From Branchiostoma floridae (lineage: Eukaryota; Chordata; Leptocardii; Amphioxiformes; Branchiostomatidae), in assembly GCF_000003815.2 (NCBI RefSeq), contig NC_049988.1, positions 549,679-613,678 on the forward strand: a DNA stretch of 64,000 nt. Reading direction: 5' to 3'. A program made the translations under genes and the position numbers. Numbering within the stretch: position 1 is the stretch's first letter; each line of letters starts with the position of its first letter. Positions 24,801-33,166 of the stretch are shown here, one piece after another. The notes under the pieces were generated by a model, which saw only the letters and a program-made list of their open reading frames with translations, searched no databases and was not told the DNA's origin.

Positions 24801-27778
24801 ACGGAGGCTAAGATAGTCCTGTTGCCTGACTTAAAGCTTAGATATTTGTACATGGATGCTAGTCTGGTATAAGTTACCAATGTATGGGGGGGTTAAAAAC
24901 TTCTTGTATTGGTATCCAGATATGGAATCCATTTTTTCTTGATTTATGCTGACTAAGGAAGTCCGAAACACAACCACACAGACACATCTAAAACTACATC
25001 TCACTTTTTTACGTAGATAAAATTTCAGAAATTTAAAGTATTCAGGGAAAACGATTAAAGGAGCATTAAAGAAACGTGTTGCTAGAAATAAGCAACAAAA
25101 GCATTTACGTACCTTTTGATCATCCTGGATGTTTAAGTACAGGTAGAACCCGACAAGCCATCCGCCAATTATTAATAACGTCAGGACGGCAACAGCAATA
25201 GACAACCGATAGCATGTACAAACTGAAAAAATCAGCGTGTGTCAGTAAAGAAGAAACTATCCATACAAGAAGTTTTTAACCCCCCCCCCGGCCCGCACAT
25301 TGGTAACTTATACCAGACTAGAGTCCATGTACAAATATTTAAGCTTTAACCCTATTCAGACCGGGGGGGGGGGCTTTTGAGGCCCGCGCTAACTTCGATG
25401 CCCTATAACGCCAGAACGGCTTACGCTAGAGCCACCAAATTTGATGAGTTTTCCTGAAATATTGTTGGCAACAATTCCACGAAGTTTGACAAATTTTCCA
25501 TTTTTTTCTTTTTGCCATGGCAACCGTTTGTTGACAGGCAGTTTTGCCAAAAATCACTATTTTTGGTTCTAACAATGTATTTTTCACATTTATTTGATAT
25601 ATTACTGCGATTTTATTACATAAATAAAATCTTATATTATTTAGCATATCTTTTATAATTATATATGCATAAATCATGCTAATTTGATGACGTCATCAGG
25701 CCAAAATCCAAGATGGCGGACCAAATGGCCAGATCAAGAATAACACGCTAATTCTCCCTTAAAATTTGTAACTACCTGTATTTTTTCATCAAAAACTATC
25801 TAAATGAATGAATTTAGTCTCTACTCATTGCCCTTTGTGATTATTTGTTGCAAAAAAAGTATTTCAAAAAATTCACGGTGGTGGATATAATATGGCGGAG
25901 CCCAACTCGTATCTTAGATGTGCATGACGTCATTTTATGACGTCATATTGACGTCATTGATGTTGCTATTGACAACGCAAGGTGTTACCAATATTCTTAT
26001 TATGTTATCTGCCCTTGTTGTTACATTTTTGANNNNNNNNNNNNNNNNNNNNNNNNNNNNNNNNNNNNNNNNNNNNNNNNNNNNNNNNNNNNNNNNNNNN
26101 NNNNNNNNNNNNNNNNNNNNNNNNNNNNNNNNNNNNNNNNNNNNNNNNNNNNNNNNNNNNNNNNNNNNNNNNNNNNNNNNNNNNNNNNNNNNNNNNNNNN
26201 NNNNNNNNNNNNNNNNNNNNNNNNNNNNNNNNNNNNNNNNNNNNNNNNNNNNNNNNNNNNNNNNNNNNNNNNNNNNNNNNNNNNNNNNNNNNNNNNNNNN
26301 NNNNNNNNNNNNNNNNNNNNNNNNNNNNNNNNNNNNNNNNNNNNNNNNNNNNNNNNNNNNNNNNNNNNNNNNNNNNNNNNNNNNNNNNNNNNNNNNNNNN
26401 CGCACACCAATAGAAACATGTACAAACTGGCCAAAATTAACTGTGTATGAAAAGATGAACTACTCATCTAAATTCTTCATTTTTTTACAAATTATATTTT
26501 TCAAAGGTGAAATACTGCAGGCAAGACATAACGCGTTATTTTGACGTTATGTTATTTTTTAAAACTTTCAACATACATCAGTCAGTCGGCTATAACGTAG
26601 CGTAATCATGGTAAAGTTTCCGTAGGTGCATCCTTAATTCGGCACTTTCATTTTACTATTTTTGTTTTATATGGCCAATTTCTGCTATTTTTGATAGAAA
26701 TGTTGAGCCTCGTACTACGTGTAGAAAAAAGAGCGGAGTGGTAAAAAATCCATTGGTGTTGCTGCAATTACGAATTTCTTAAGCTCCATGAATATTCAGA
26801 ATAGCTCCACAGTGAGACTTTAAAAAACTCTGCTGATGATTTTACATGCGGTACGCCTTGCGGTATTGTAACATGGCAGGTGTTGATGTATTGTAAAAAG
26901 TGTTTCTTTTTTAAACAAACAACATTTTAGCCGGAATGGCCTACGAAAACCGAGATGTTTTTTGGGGGTATAAAGTAACGGAAGTAAAGATACTAATGAT
27001 GTCTTACGGGAAATTACATTCGACAAACCTCAAGTGGTCATCTGGGAAAGGGGAGAAATTAGAGTTAATTGGTCATTTAAAGAGAGGATTTATGAATTTT
27101 CAAATTTCATAAAGCCTGGAACAAAAAAGGAGGGAATTGTACAGATGATTATACATGTACGTGTCTTATAAGTCATCGCGGGCTGGGCGTTACTTAAAGC
27201 AAAACTTTCCATTCCAATCATTTATTCATTCATTCACTAAATCAATCATTCATTCACTCAATCATTCATTCATTCATTCAAGACTCTTATAAATTGCATT
27301 CATATATTTATTCATTCATTCATCCACCAATTCATCCATTCAATCATTCATTCAATGCTATGTAATCTAAGAAAGACCGCTTCTATTGTAGTGACGCTCA
27401 TGTCAATATGAATTTTGTACTATTTGTCATCAAATTACCTGACTAACTAAAGTTGGTGATAATTCCTAAGATATCATACATCCGCTCTTCATGAGAAGTA
27501 TTGCAAATACAGAAATACACACTAGAATGGACAAGCAACAAAAATATTGGCTACCTGTAGACGTGTACGTACGGTTACGTTTCACCTCCTCGGCTTCTTC
27601 GTAGGTGTGTGAAGACGCTCCTTGCGATTTGTCAGCCCCGTTGCCATGGCGGACACGTCCGCGGGAACCACCGTGATGGACAGGTGGGGGTTGAGGCGGC
27701 TGCCGGCTGGTTTGGCCGCTATCAGGGCGCGGGAAAGAGGACCGGACTGGCTCTGCTTGTTCGTAAATTTGGACCGTT
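12645..27778 (-). CDS. Gene B: type II membrane protein with hevein-like domain (partial)
   Basis: Three exons on the minus strand join in phase: 27778-27555 (cytoplasmic, phase 2 to 1), 25222-25113 (transmembrane, 1 to 0) and 12810-12645 (cysteine-rich, 0 to 1). The predicted order is cytoplasmic tail, single membrane helix, extracellular cysteine-rich module, which indicates a cell-surface receptor or lectin. Neither the start-codon exon nor the exons after 12645 were found. The long second intron carries Penelope, LINE, satellite-like and MITE sequences, so the link between exons 2 and 3 is the weakest part. Transcript data would settle it. Confidence 0.6.
12991..13090. other. Assembly gap (100 N)
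   Basis: Exactly 100 N, which usually marks a gap of unknown size; it is followed by a poly-C run. Confidence 1.
13091..14822. other. Unassigned, probably intronic to gene B
   Basis: Short frames only. A small hairpin-prone block at 14706-14730 (gccttgccgctggcgcggcaaggc) has a self-complementary core. Confidence 0.4.
15754..17042 (+). mobile_element. LINE 3' half: RT thumb, zinc-binding C-terminus and tail
   Basis: The first frame (15754-15948) holds LKKTKVIIFNKSG and QSYCYLGLNITPSGSFSLAQ. After a stop, the frame 15967-16821 (284 codons) carries CIKPILLYGCEIWGKD, HNRFCKNVLGVH, and a finger of the form C-KYC-...H-FITAC. These are the thumb and C-terminal regions of many non-LTR reverse transcriptases. 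The 3' UTR ends ctgcaattagccatcgggca, then agaatttgcaataaaa and an (ATT)n tail. Related 3' ends lie at 33250-33282, 34285-34670 and 59672-59850. The catalytic palm is absent, so the copy is truncated and inactive. Confidence 0.85.
17343..17690. other. Cluster of TGACGT/ACGTCA motifs
   Basis: Around a dozen GACGT or ACGTC pentamers occur in about 350 bp, including aggacgtcacata, tgtgacgtgtttt (twice) and ttacgtcacatgtgacgtga. The hexamer TGACGT is the half-site of CREB/ATF-type bZIP factors. The cluster lies between MITE ends, so it may be MITE interior rather than a regulatory element. Confidence 0.4.
18271..19075 (+). other. CpG-rich block and possible degenerate transposase fragment
   Basis: 18280-18710 is rich in CpG relative to its surroundings. 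The frame at 18752-19069 (105 codons) ends with RFRVTGVRRGGPQKR, which loosely resembles the second helix-turn-helix of Tc1-like transposases (RF-x-TG-x-...GRP). The DNA around that motif (catatgataattcgtttta, then gagttacagga) recurs in variant form at 19555-19587, which supports a repeat origin. I am not confident of a function. Confidence 0.25.
19076..19635. other. AT-rich spacer
   Basis: No gene was found. The end of the stretch (19555-19587) repeats part of the 18965-19000 block. Confidence 0.45.
19636..20118. repeat. 36-bp minisatellite with two alternating unit types
   Basis: About 13 units of 36 bp. Type A contains gagctgatagccgttgatga and type B contains gacctggtagtcgttggtga; both share cagtgtggca. 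They alternate mostly A-B, with A-A at two places, which makes a higher-order unit of 72 bp. The period is a multiple of three and stop-free, so both strands stay open (153 and 142 codons, 12-residue repeats such as VAPCELIAVDDS). I read these frames as a by-product of the repeat, not a gene. Confidence 0.9.
20175..20701 (-). mobile_element. TWA-type MITE, second copy of the 5653 element
   Basis: The ends GGCCACAGTAAGTAAATTTT and its complement each continue into ATGGATGACATC. The interior aligns, inverted, with 5653-6528, including the tracts gcgatagggcga and ggcaccataaagttgtgatg. The right flank is TAA but the left flank is GAA, so one target copy has mutated. It is about 350 bp shorter than the first copy because of internal deletions. 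Confidence 0.85.
20702..21200. other. Spacer with a small hairpin
   Basis: ccaaggagaaaagctccttgg near 20832-20852 has perfect 8-bp arms. Nothing else was recognised. Confidence 0.4.
21201..22197. repeat. 65-bp direct repeats flanking about 870 bp upstream of the Penelope-like RT
   Basis: The block starting ccacatgcgattgcggc and ending aacgcacaaagtgat occurs at 21201-21264 and 22133-22197 with few differences. Between them a second pair, aaattattacatc with aaaacagcta, recurs at about 21767 and 22051. Repeats next to the RT could be Penelope-type pseudo-LTR structure or an older nested insertion. Confidence 0.65.
22214..23410 (+). mobile_element. Penelope-like element reverse transcriptase, frameshifted
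   Basis: The first frame (22266-22583) has FYGLPKIHKQDVPLRPMVSS and YELAKFLVEILGPLV, the signature of Penelope-like RTs. After a frame break near 22570 it continues IPPKDAVSVVKEAL, FYQQLHGCAMESPVS, FRYVDD (catalytic YVDD at 22852-22863), FLDTKTIIEK and RKPTHTDQYL. A second break near 23095 leads to NITIPYVQGV and EKLRRIFQNFKIATNIKP. The GIY-YIG endonuclease expected next is not visible. At least three frame breaks mean this copy is inactive. A hairpin (ctctgttactggagg / cctccagtgtcacagag) lies at 22210-22245. Confidence 0.9.
23411..24039. mobile_element. Penelope-type 3' region with half hammerhead motif
   Basis: At 23852-23910 the sequence ttgaaacgtctgaccg is followed by tatccagttgcttgagtaa and ctttttggcg, matching 7741-7797. 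GAAACGTC is the 3' half of the hammerhead core; the CTGATGA half is missing. Just upstream, catggaggtatgaggt and gaactctagtt (23806-23836) match the end of the 61-62 kb repeat, so another element has replaced the 5' half. Confidence 0.55.
24040..24722 (-). mobile_element. CR1/L2-like LINE 3' end, frameshifted
   Basis: The minus strand encodes LSGNLTYVRRYAGYIPDDVC, LVLSVVQYCSPVLASMSD and QIVQYRACRLLLECK (RT thumb region). After a frame break near 24450 it continues SHMYNAIFSVSNNFRLPKPK and RTFLYRAIMLWKLLPSDIEA, a typical C-terminal LWNSLP-like segment. The 3' UTR contains the small stem gcccgtaagggc and ends in an AATAAACAACAAT repeat. The 5' edge abuts a fragment of the 9-bp-TSD MITE family at about 24722. 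Confidence 0.85.
24723..24811. mobile_element. Fragment of 9-bp-TSD MITE family, one end only
   Basis: cgcgaaccaacg, a C-rich stretch, and then gaagactgtaacggaggcta match the right ends of the copies at 35431-36555 and 57025-57335. The left end is missing at the LINE junction. Confidence 0.7.
24829..25346. repeat. Inverted repeats of about 80 bp bracketing the gene B transmembrane exon
   Basis: The left arm (about 24829-24912) contains atatttgtacatgga, ctagtctggtataagttacc and ggttaaaaacttcttgtat. The right arm (about 25259-25346) is its reverse complement with few mismatches and a longer G/C run. The arms are about 350 bp apart and enclose the exon at 25113-25222. Confidence 0.9.
25113..25222 (-). 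CDS. Gene B exon 2: transmembrane segment
   Basis: The exon has acceptor ttttttcag, donor gtacgt, phase 1 in and 0 out. It encodes 37 residues: VCTCYRLSIAVAVLTLLI, then IGGWLVGFYLYL, then NIQDDQK. About 22 hydrophobic residues follow a basic CYR and are followed by a polar segment, which fits a type II signal anchor with the preceding exon cytoplasmic. Cysteines before the helix could be palmitoylated. The exon lies inside a pair of inverted repeats. Confidence 0.8.
25347..26032. other. Intron of gene B, possibly dispersed repeat
   Basis: A poly-G run (25364-25373) follows ctattcagaccg. A similar ccccggtctgaaaagggtt occurs inverted at 19050-19068, suggesting a repeat family. No exon seen. 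Confidence 0.4.
26033..26400. other. Assembly gap (368 N)
   Basis: Continuous N. Confidence 1.
26401..27554. other. Intron of gene B with ATTC repeat
   Basis: An imperfect (ATTC)n microsatellite occupies about 27215-27356. No exon was recognised. Confidence 0.5.
27555..27778 (-). CDS. Gene B exon 1 (of those found): cytoplasmic proline-rich tail
   Basis: The acceptor is cggaacag (another possible acceptor, ttcgcag, lies 32 bp upstream) and the donor is gtagcc; phase 2 in, 1 out. The product begins TVQIYEQAEPVRSS, continues with a Pro/Gln/His/Gly-rich stretch (RQPPQPPPVHHGG) and ends SHTYEEAEEVKRNRTYTST. The two YE(Q/E)AE-x-V(R/K) motifs are spaced about 45 residues apart. This would be the cytoplasmic tail of a type II protein. 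There is no in-frame methionine, so the start lies in an upstream exon. Confidence 0.7.
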
Positions 27779-28301
27779 CTGTTCCGACAAATGTTGTGCA
27801 GTGTATTACTGCGAATAATACATGAATATAGCAAATAATTCCTTGATTAGTCTGACGACGTAAGGCAACATTAATGCTTTTATCTGAAGGGATGACGTGG
27901 TATTAAGTCTATGAATTGAATTTTTCTTTTCAAGTAGCCGGCTAATTTTCTGGAAAAGAAATTTGAATTGGGAGGGAGAAACATCAAAAAGTTTGTACGT
28001 CAGAACTCAGTGTTATCATTAAATCCCTGTGTTTCTCTGGAGACGTGACAGACAATTTTTGTTATTTTGGGTAAAATATAACGCCTAGAAGTGTAGTATT
28101 TCGTAGCGCTGTGTACTATAACATGGTCTTTGCTCTTGTGACTAACATTCAGTTCAGCATTTCAAGCAGAGACGCTCAGAGTTTCTTTGAGAACAATTTA
28201 TTTCAGTCATGTGATCATGTTCTTTCATAATAACAGTGATTGGCAGGTGCCAGGAACTGCAATACCCGTATACGGTCTTTCGAATATAAGAATATCTATA
28301 C

Positions 28302-28356
<55 letters not shown>

Positions 28357-29390
28357 TCTACACACATACACGTACGCACTCAGAGTCACGCCCACATACC
28401 TTCATGTGCATGTCTACATCGAACATATATACACACAAGGAGTACAGACTGATAAGTGAATGGCTGCAAATCCATAAAAAAATTGCATTACTATGTTTTT
28501 GTTTTACATCTCTTGCGGGACTAGGAGATCAGTCTACACTACTCTTAATCGCTATATCTTTCAGTGCATAACACTACTCGTAATATTCATTATTCTATCT
28601 TGTATTATAAAAAAATGTGTGGTTTAAATTTGGGGGAAAACTAAATGGAACCTGATTTAGAAATAAGTTTTGTCTGTTTGTCTCATTGACCTCATCTTCG
28701 ATCTATCATGGCCGCCGCGTGAGAAATGTTTATTGTGCGGAGTGCCAAAGGATGGCAGAGTGGTATCATCCAGATTCTTATAAAGCACATATTTCAGGTA
28801 GAAACAGCAAAAACAATTTTCTTTAAACCGCATTGCACGCTAATCAATCTCTGCCATCAGACTATTATACTTTTAGCGTCGTCTGGTCAGTGATTATTCG
28901 TAATTGTAATTAACTTAATACACCGTGAGGGTTAACGTTAACCCTTACATTTGATAGTAATTTTCTTCTTAGTGTCAACAAAAAACAAATACAGACAAAA
29001 AGATTCCTTCCACCAAATTTTATTCTTTATTTGTTTGTTAGTCAGTGTTTCTTTTCATCCTTACGTTACCTTTATTAGTTAGTAATGCATAATTTCGTTA
29101 CATAAAGAAACATTTAACTAGCGTTATCATATAGCCAGCCGCCGTGGGCCAATCAGAAGGCCCCATTCCATGTTGGTTATGCCGGCATAACACCTAGATT
29201 TTGGCCAGCCCGGTGTGTATCGCTCCTTCTTATTGGTCAGCATGAATCGGCATCGGAATGAATCAAGCCTTGAAACTGAATGACATTTCACATACAATTC
29301 ATATGTTTTTCAAATTCACTGTTCAAATATTCATGAATTTGCCGCTTAAATTGGTCAGTTTGGATAGGCTCTATGATAATAACTTTAATA
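27779..29390. other. Flank of gene B with CA microsatellite
   Basis: A (CA)n run of about 46 bp lies at 28304-28349 with a degenerate continuation to about 28440. No exon was supported. Confidence 0.5.
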
Positions 29391-29513
29391 GACCCGCCTG
29401 TTCCTCTGTATATATTGTGTCATAACGCCTTTTTTGCTATAAACAGCTCATAAAACCATATCAAAGCAAAAGACCAGGCGTTATGATACCATATACACCT
29501 CGGGGCGGGTTAT
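29390..29513. mobile_element. Small inverted-repeat element, about 120 bp
   Basis: Arms containing acccgcc, gtatat and tcataacgcct (about 29390-29440) are matched inverted by aggcgttatga, atatac and gggcgggt (about 29474-29510). This is foldback-like and has no coding capacity. Confidence 0.6.
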
Positions 29514-29685
29514 CAACTCCAAATTAAAGTATTTATCAATAAGTATACCTTATTTCGGCTAGTCACGATTGCAAAATTACTGTCGTGCGGTGTTAATAAG
29601 GAATAAAACCGTGCTACGGTAAATATGGAATCATAACTATCTTAAATGCTAATTATGAAGTTTTAAAAAACAAGCTTCAAAATTA

Positions 29686-30075
29686 GGGCAAATTGATTTG
29701 ATTATATGGATGACATTCACGCGCGCTTCAAAACTAAATAATAATAAAAAAGTTTTAGATCATACTTTGAATAGTACATGTACAAAGCAGCTGTGAAATG
29801 AGCTTGCCGTAGATTAAAAGAAAAAATACATCCAGAAACACATGATGTCAACATCGATTCCGATGTCAAAGAAGACAACTGTGAAAACAAACAAAAATGC
29901 GAAAAATCTATTGGTCGGTGTTTGTCATTAGTTGAACCTTCAAGACCACTTAGATTTCTTAATGAATGCAACTTATTTTGTGCCAAAAGGTTTTTTGCCA
30001 AACTTTTTTTTATTCGCAGGCTCGAATTAGTTTTTGGATTCCAATATGATGCCATATAATCAAATCAACATGCCC
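29686..30075. mobile_element. TWA-type MITE, third copy
   Basis: Both ends carry TTGATTTGATTATATGG beside GGGC; the left flank is TTA. The interior aligns with the copy at 51833-52701 (shared tracts aaaaaagtttt, agcagctgtgaaatgagc, cttttttttattcgc). The right target copy reads TCT and appears mutated. Confidence 0.8.
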
Positions 30076-31685
30076 TCTATGAATGAAACATCGGGATTCT
30101 TTGGTTCATGGGCCATATTCCGGATGTTTGGAAAAACACAGAACGCTGGGTAATGCAGCGGTAAACAGATCTTATGGTAGAAAACTTAAATTGACTTTTT
30201 AATGCTCGATTACAATATTCCTTTAAGCTTTTCAAACAACATCCATTGTCTTTTATTAGTAAAAAGAAAAGTTAAGTTTTGTTTTACATTTTATTTTCTC
30301 AGCTGAAAGACAGTTATGCTCTCCATCGTATTATCCGGATATAAAGATTGGTTTAACTCCTACTATTCAAATAACTCCTACTAGTATACTATTCAAATAA
30401 CTGGATGACTTTTCTCCACAAACGTACTTCCGATGATATCACAGGCAAGAGCAGACACAAGGCGCATGCGCCCTATAAACGATATATTTTGCCTCTAGAG
30501 TTACCCATAATTCCGTTGTCTGGAATATGACCCATGGGTTCAAAGTTCACCTGTATCTAAGAATACAAAATGAAATAGAAATATTAAAAAGGAAGAACTG
30601 CTGTGTATATTGTGTAGATAAGGAAATTAGGGCTTTCTAACGGGGAGGGACCAGGATTGGAGTTGTCCTGTCGAAGGCACCTGTTTGTTATTTTGTTGTT
30701 TTATTTTCTTGGTAAATTTTGATACAAAAAGGATTTTGCTAAGAATGATTGAGATGTATTTTTACAATATCTGGCAAAAAAAAGTGACAGATTATGCTTT
30801 GTGCTATACGTCAGCTTCTTACGATGGTTATTATTAGATCATAACAAATCTTAATTCAACAGCCCATCGTATGGTATGAGACAATAAGCAACACGGCAAA
30901 TGTTAGAACATCTTAAGATCTATCATCACAAGGAATTTTACGAATGTATTGATAAAGTTTTAGTATGGCGTTTATGCAGGGCCAGTAATAGAGGTAGTTT
31001 AAATTAAATCACAGTGACGAATAATTGAATGACAGTGCAATTTATACAGTTTCGTTTAGAATTATACCACACCATAATCTCTAAAAATGTAGTGTTTTTA
31101 AACGAAGAAAAAACAAAGAGCTAACTGTCTGACGTCATTGCGATGTTGTGAGTCTGACGTCAGCATACGTCGTTGTCTCATTTGGCCCCGCCGTTGCCTG
31201 TATAAGGAAGACACGGTCTTTAGAAAATGCCAGAGAACTATATCCGGTTAGGGAACAGCACGCGACCTGCTATAGTTCTCTGGCCGGCTTACTCCTCCAT
31301 CTGTCCCATATCTACGGTTTTACAGCGACCCGGAGTCTGGTAGAGACTAGGAATAGGGGTAATCATGCACACAACAATGACGCTTTAAAATGCTACGTTT
31401 GCAACTTTGGAAGACTTCTAATCATGTACAATATATAATACGAACATTTTAACAAAGCTTTTTAACAACTTTACGTATTGTAAAAAACGTACTGTTGTAA
31501 GTATTGCTGTATACGTACAGATATTGTAAAAAGACGTGAATATGTTTACAATTCTGCATCTATAACTAAAACATGATAATTTCAATAAATAACTGGGTAC
31601 TTGGCCGACAAGAATAGAAATGCGTCCTTCCGTATGTCGCGATAAAACCCAGTGTATGTATATAAAGACTTTCCATTAGACTTCA
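30076..31685. other. Spacer between genes A and B, no gene seen
   Basis: A 13-bp perfect inverted repeat (ccagagaactata / tatagttctctgg) lies at 31230-31283 with a 28-nt loop. The last exon of gene A may be here but could not be identified. Confidence 0.4.
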
Positions 31686-32001
31686 GTGGTGCCTAAGCAT
31701 TTTCACAAACCCTATAAGATTCGTACGGACATTATTTGATACGCACGATTCATTATGCGAAAACGTACGGACCTTATGTGATTCGCATGAATCATTATGT
31801 AATACTCACGAACCTTATGCGATTTTCACGAACCTTATGCATATGACGTAATGTCACGTGACCCGGTGGTGGTCTGCCGGTTTCGCAAAAGGTTCGTGCA
31901 AATCGCGGAAGGTTTGTGTGTGTCAAATAGTGATTCGTGCGTATCACATATAAGGTTCGTACGAATCTCATATTGTTTGTGCACATACTTAGGCACCCCT
32001 G
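31686..32001. mobile_element. MITE abutting the gene A lectin splice donor
   Basis: The ends gtggtgcctaag and cttaggcacccc extend inward to about 45 bp of inverted similarity (cacaaac, ataagattcgtacg). GACTT flanks both sides (about 31679-31683 and 32002-32006), a possible 5-bp target duplication. Short internal repeats of acgaaccttatg are present. The right flank directly touches the donor hexamer of the exon at 32013-32224. Confidence 0.75.
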
Positions 32002-32012
32002 GACTTGCTTAC

Positions 32013-33166
32013 CGGTGCCCAGCTGGCAGATGTACGGGTAGCTGTTCTCGCAGGGCTTGATGAACCAACGAGGAACCCTCTTCTGGGGCTTCCAGAGAGT
32101 CACACAGTCCCTCTCCTGGTGTGGAGCGTCGTACTTGAACCAGTCGTAACTTCCTAGGGGGGTCCCGTCATTCCAGAGGAAAGTGTTCTCAGCGTTAAGG
32201 TCGTCCAGTCCCATCCAAAACCTCCTACAACAAGACCATAGCATGTCCAGGTCAAAAAATGCAAAACTCGAAGTTCTGATGCAGTACCAATGTCACACAC
32301 TAGGGGGCGCAAATTTGACCCTAAACTTTGTCTTTTCAACACCTGCCGACATACAAAATAATTATTTATGAATTTGGGTATAAATAGATGTGTTATAGCA
32401 TAATAAAGGATATAGGGTGCACTAGCTGAGTTCAACAGCACTCTCTTTTGACTCTATTGTACACGCCGTGTCACCGATCTTGTGCCCTCGGGAAAGGCAC
32501 TTAACACGACTTTCCTCACCTAACTCAGGTGTAAATGAGTACATAGCTGCGGCTAGTGGCAGTGACAGGCCTTTGTGGTGGCGACAGGCCATAGGGGCAT
32601 GTTCGGGCATGACGCACCCACCATGACACATGAGTCAGGGGTAGGAGGAACCCTTTGCATCCTTGGTCGGAAATCCTCCTAGGAGACGGAAACTCCAAAC
32701 AACAAACCTGCATCTGCTGGGGCCGTCTTACACGTTGCATACAGTTGCCCCTGTAGGACTAGTGCGCCAGTGGACGAGAGGGTGGAGAAGGACGTGCACA
32801 CCCCTCCTTCACCTTAAAAACTCACGTGCAGGCCAGGCAGACGGGTCGCCTTAAACCCGTCCGCCTACCATTGTCTTCCGAGACAGACGGATGCCAAAAA
32901 AAAAATATCGAAATATCGAGATCAGATTTACCTTTCCTTCCGGCCCTTGACACTCTTCACCTTCAGATGGTCCAGGATTGCTGTTTGGGTGGCGTGGTCC
33001 TTGATCATGATCAGTGTGCCGCCGTGACCTTGACAAGCCTGTAGGGCCGCCGAGTAGGTCAACCGTTGGTTGTGTGGTCGTCGGCCATTGGAGGACCAGA
33101 AGCACTTGCCCCCGTAGACACCAAAATTGCTGGCTGGTAGGAGGCCAGGGTACAGGACACCGCAAT
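32013..33166 (-). CDS. Gene A C-type lectin domain exons
   Basis: Exon 33166-32932 gives [34 protein letters not shown] and [14 protein letters not shown]. Exon 32224-32013 gives [35 protein letters not shown] and [14 protein letters not shown]. The hydrophobic WMGL core and the paired cysteines are present. Neither EPN/QPD nor the WND calcium-site motif is present at the expected places (DWFKYDAP and RWFIKPCE instead), so canonical calcium-dependent sugar binding is unlikely. The second exon ends in phase 1 and the protein must continue. Confidence 0.9.

Noticed and set aside
25918-26544. Long frames spanning the N gaps, also at 35373-36901 and 55970-56695
   Set aside because: They are open only because N codons are not read as stops.
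28304-28440. Regulatory meaning of the CA repeat near gene B
   Set aside because: An ordinary dinucleotide microsatellite; nothing in the sequence ties it to a function.
27466-31999. Genes A and B as a single transcription unit
   Set aside because: The lectin exon ends in phase 1 whereas the next exon found (27778) needs phase 2, so they cannot be joined directly.
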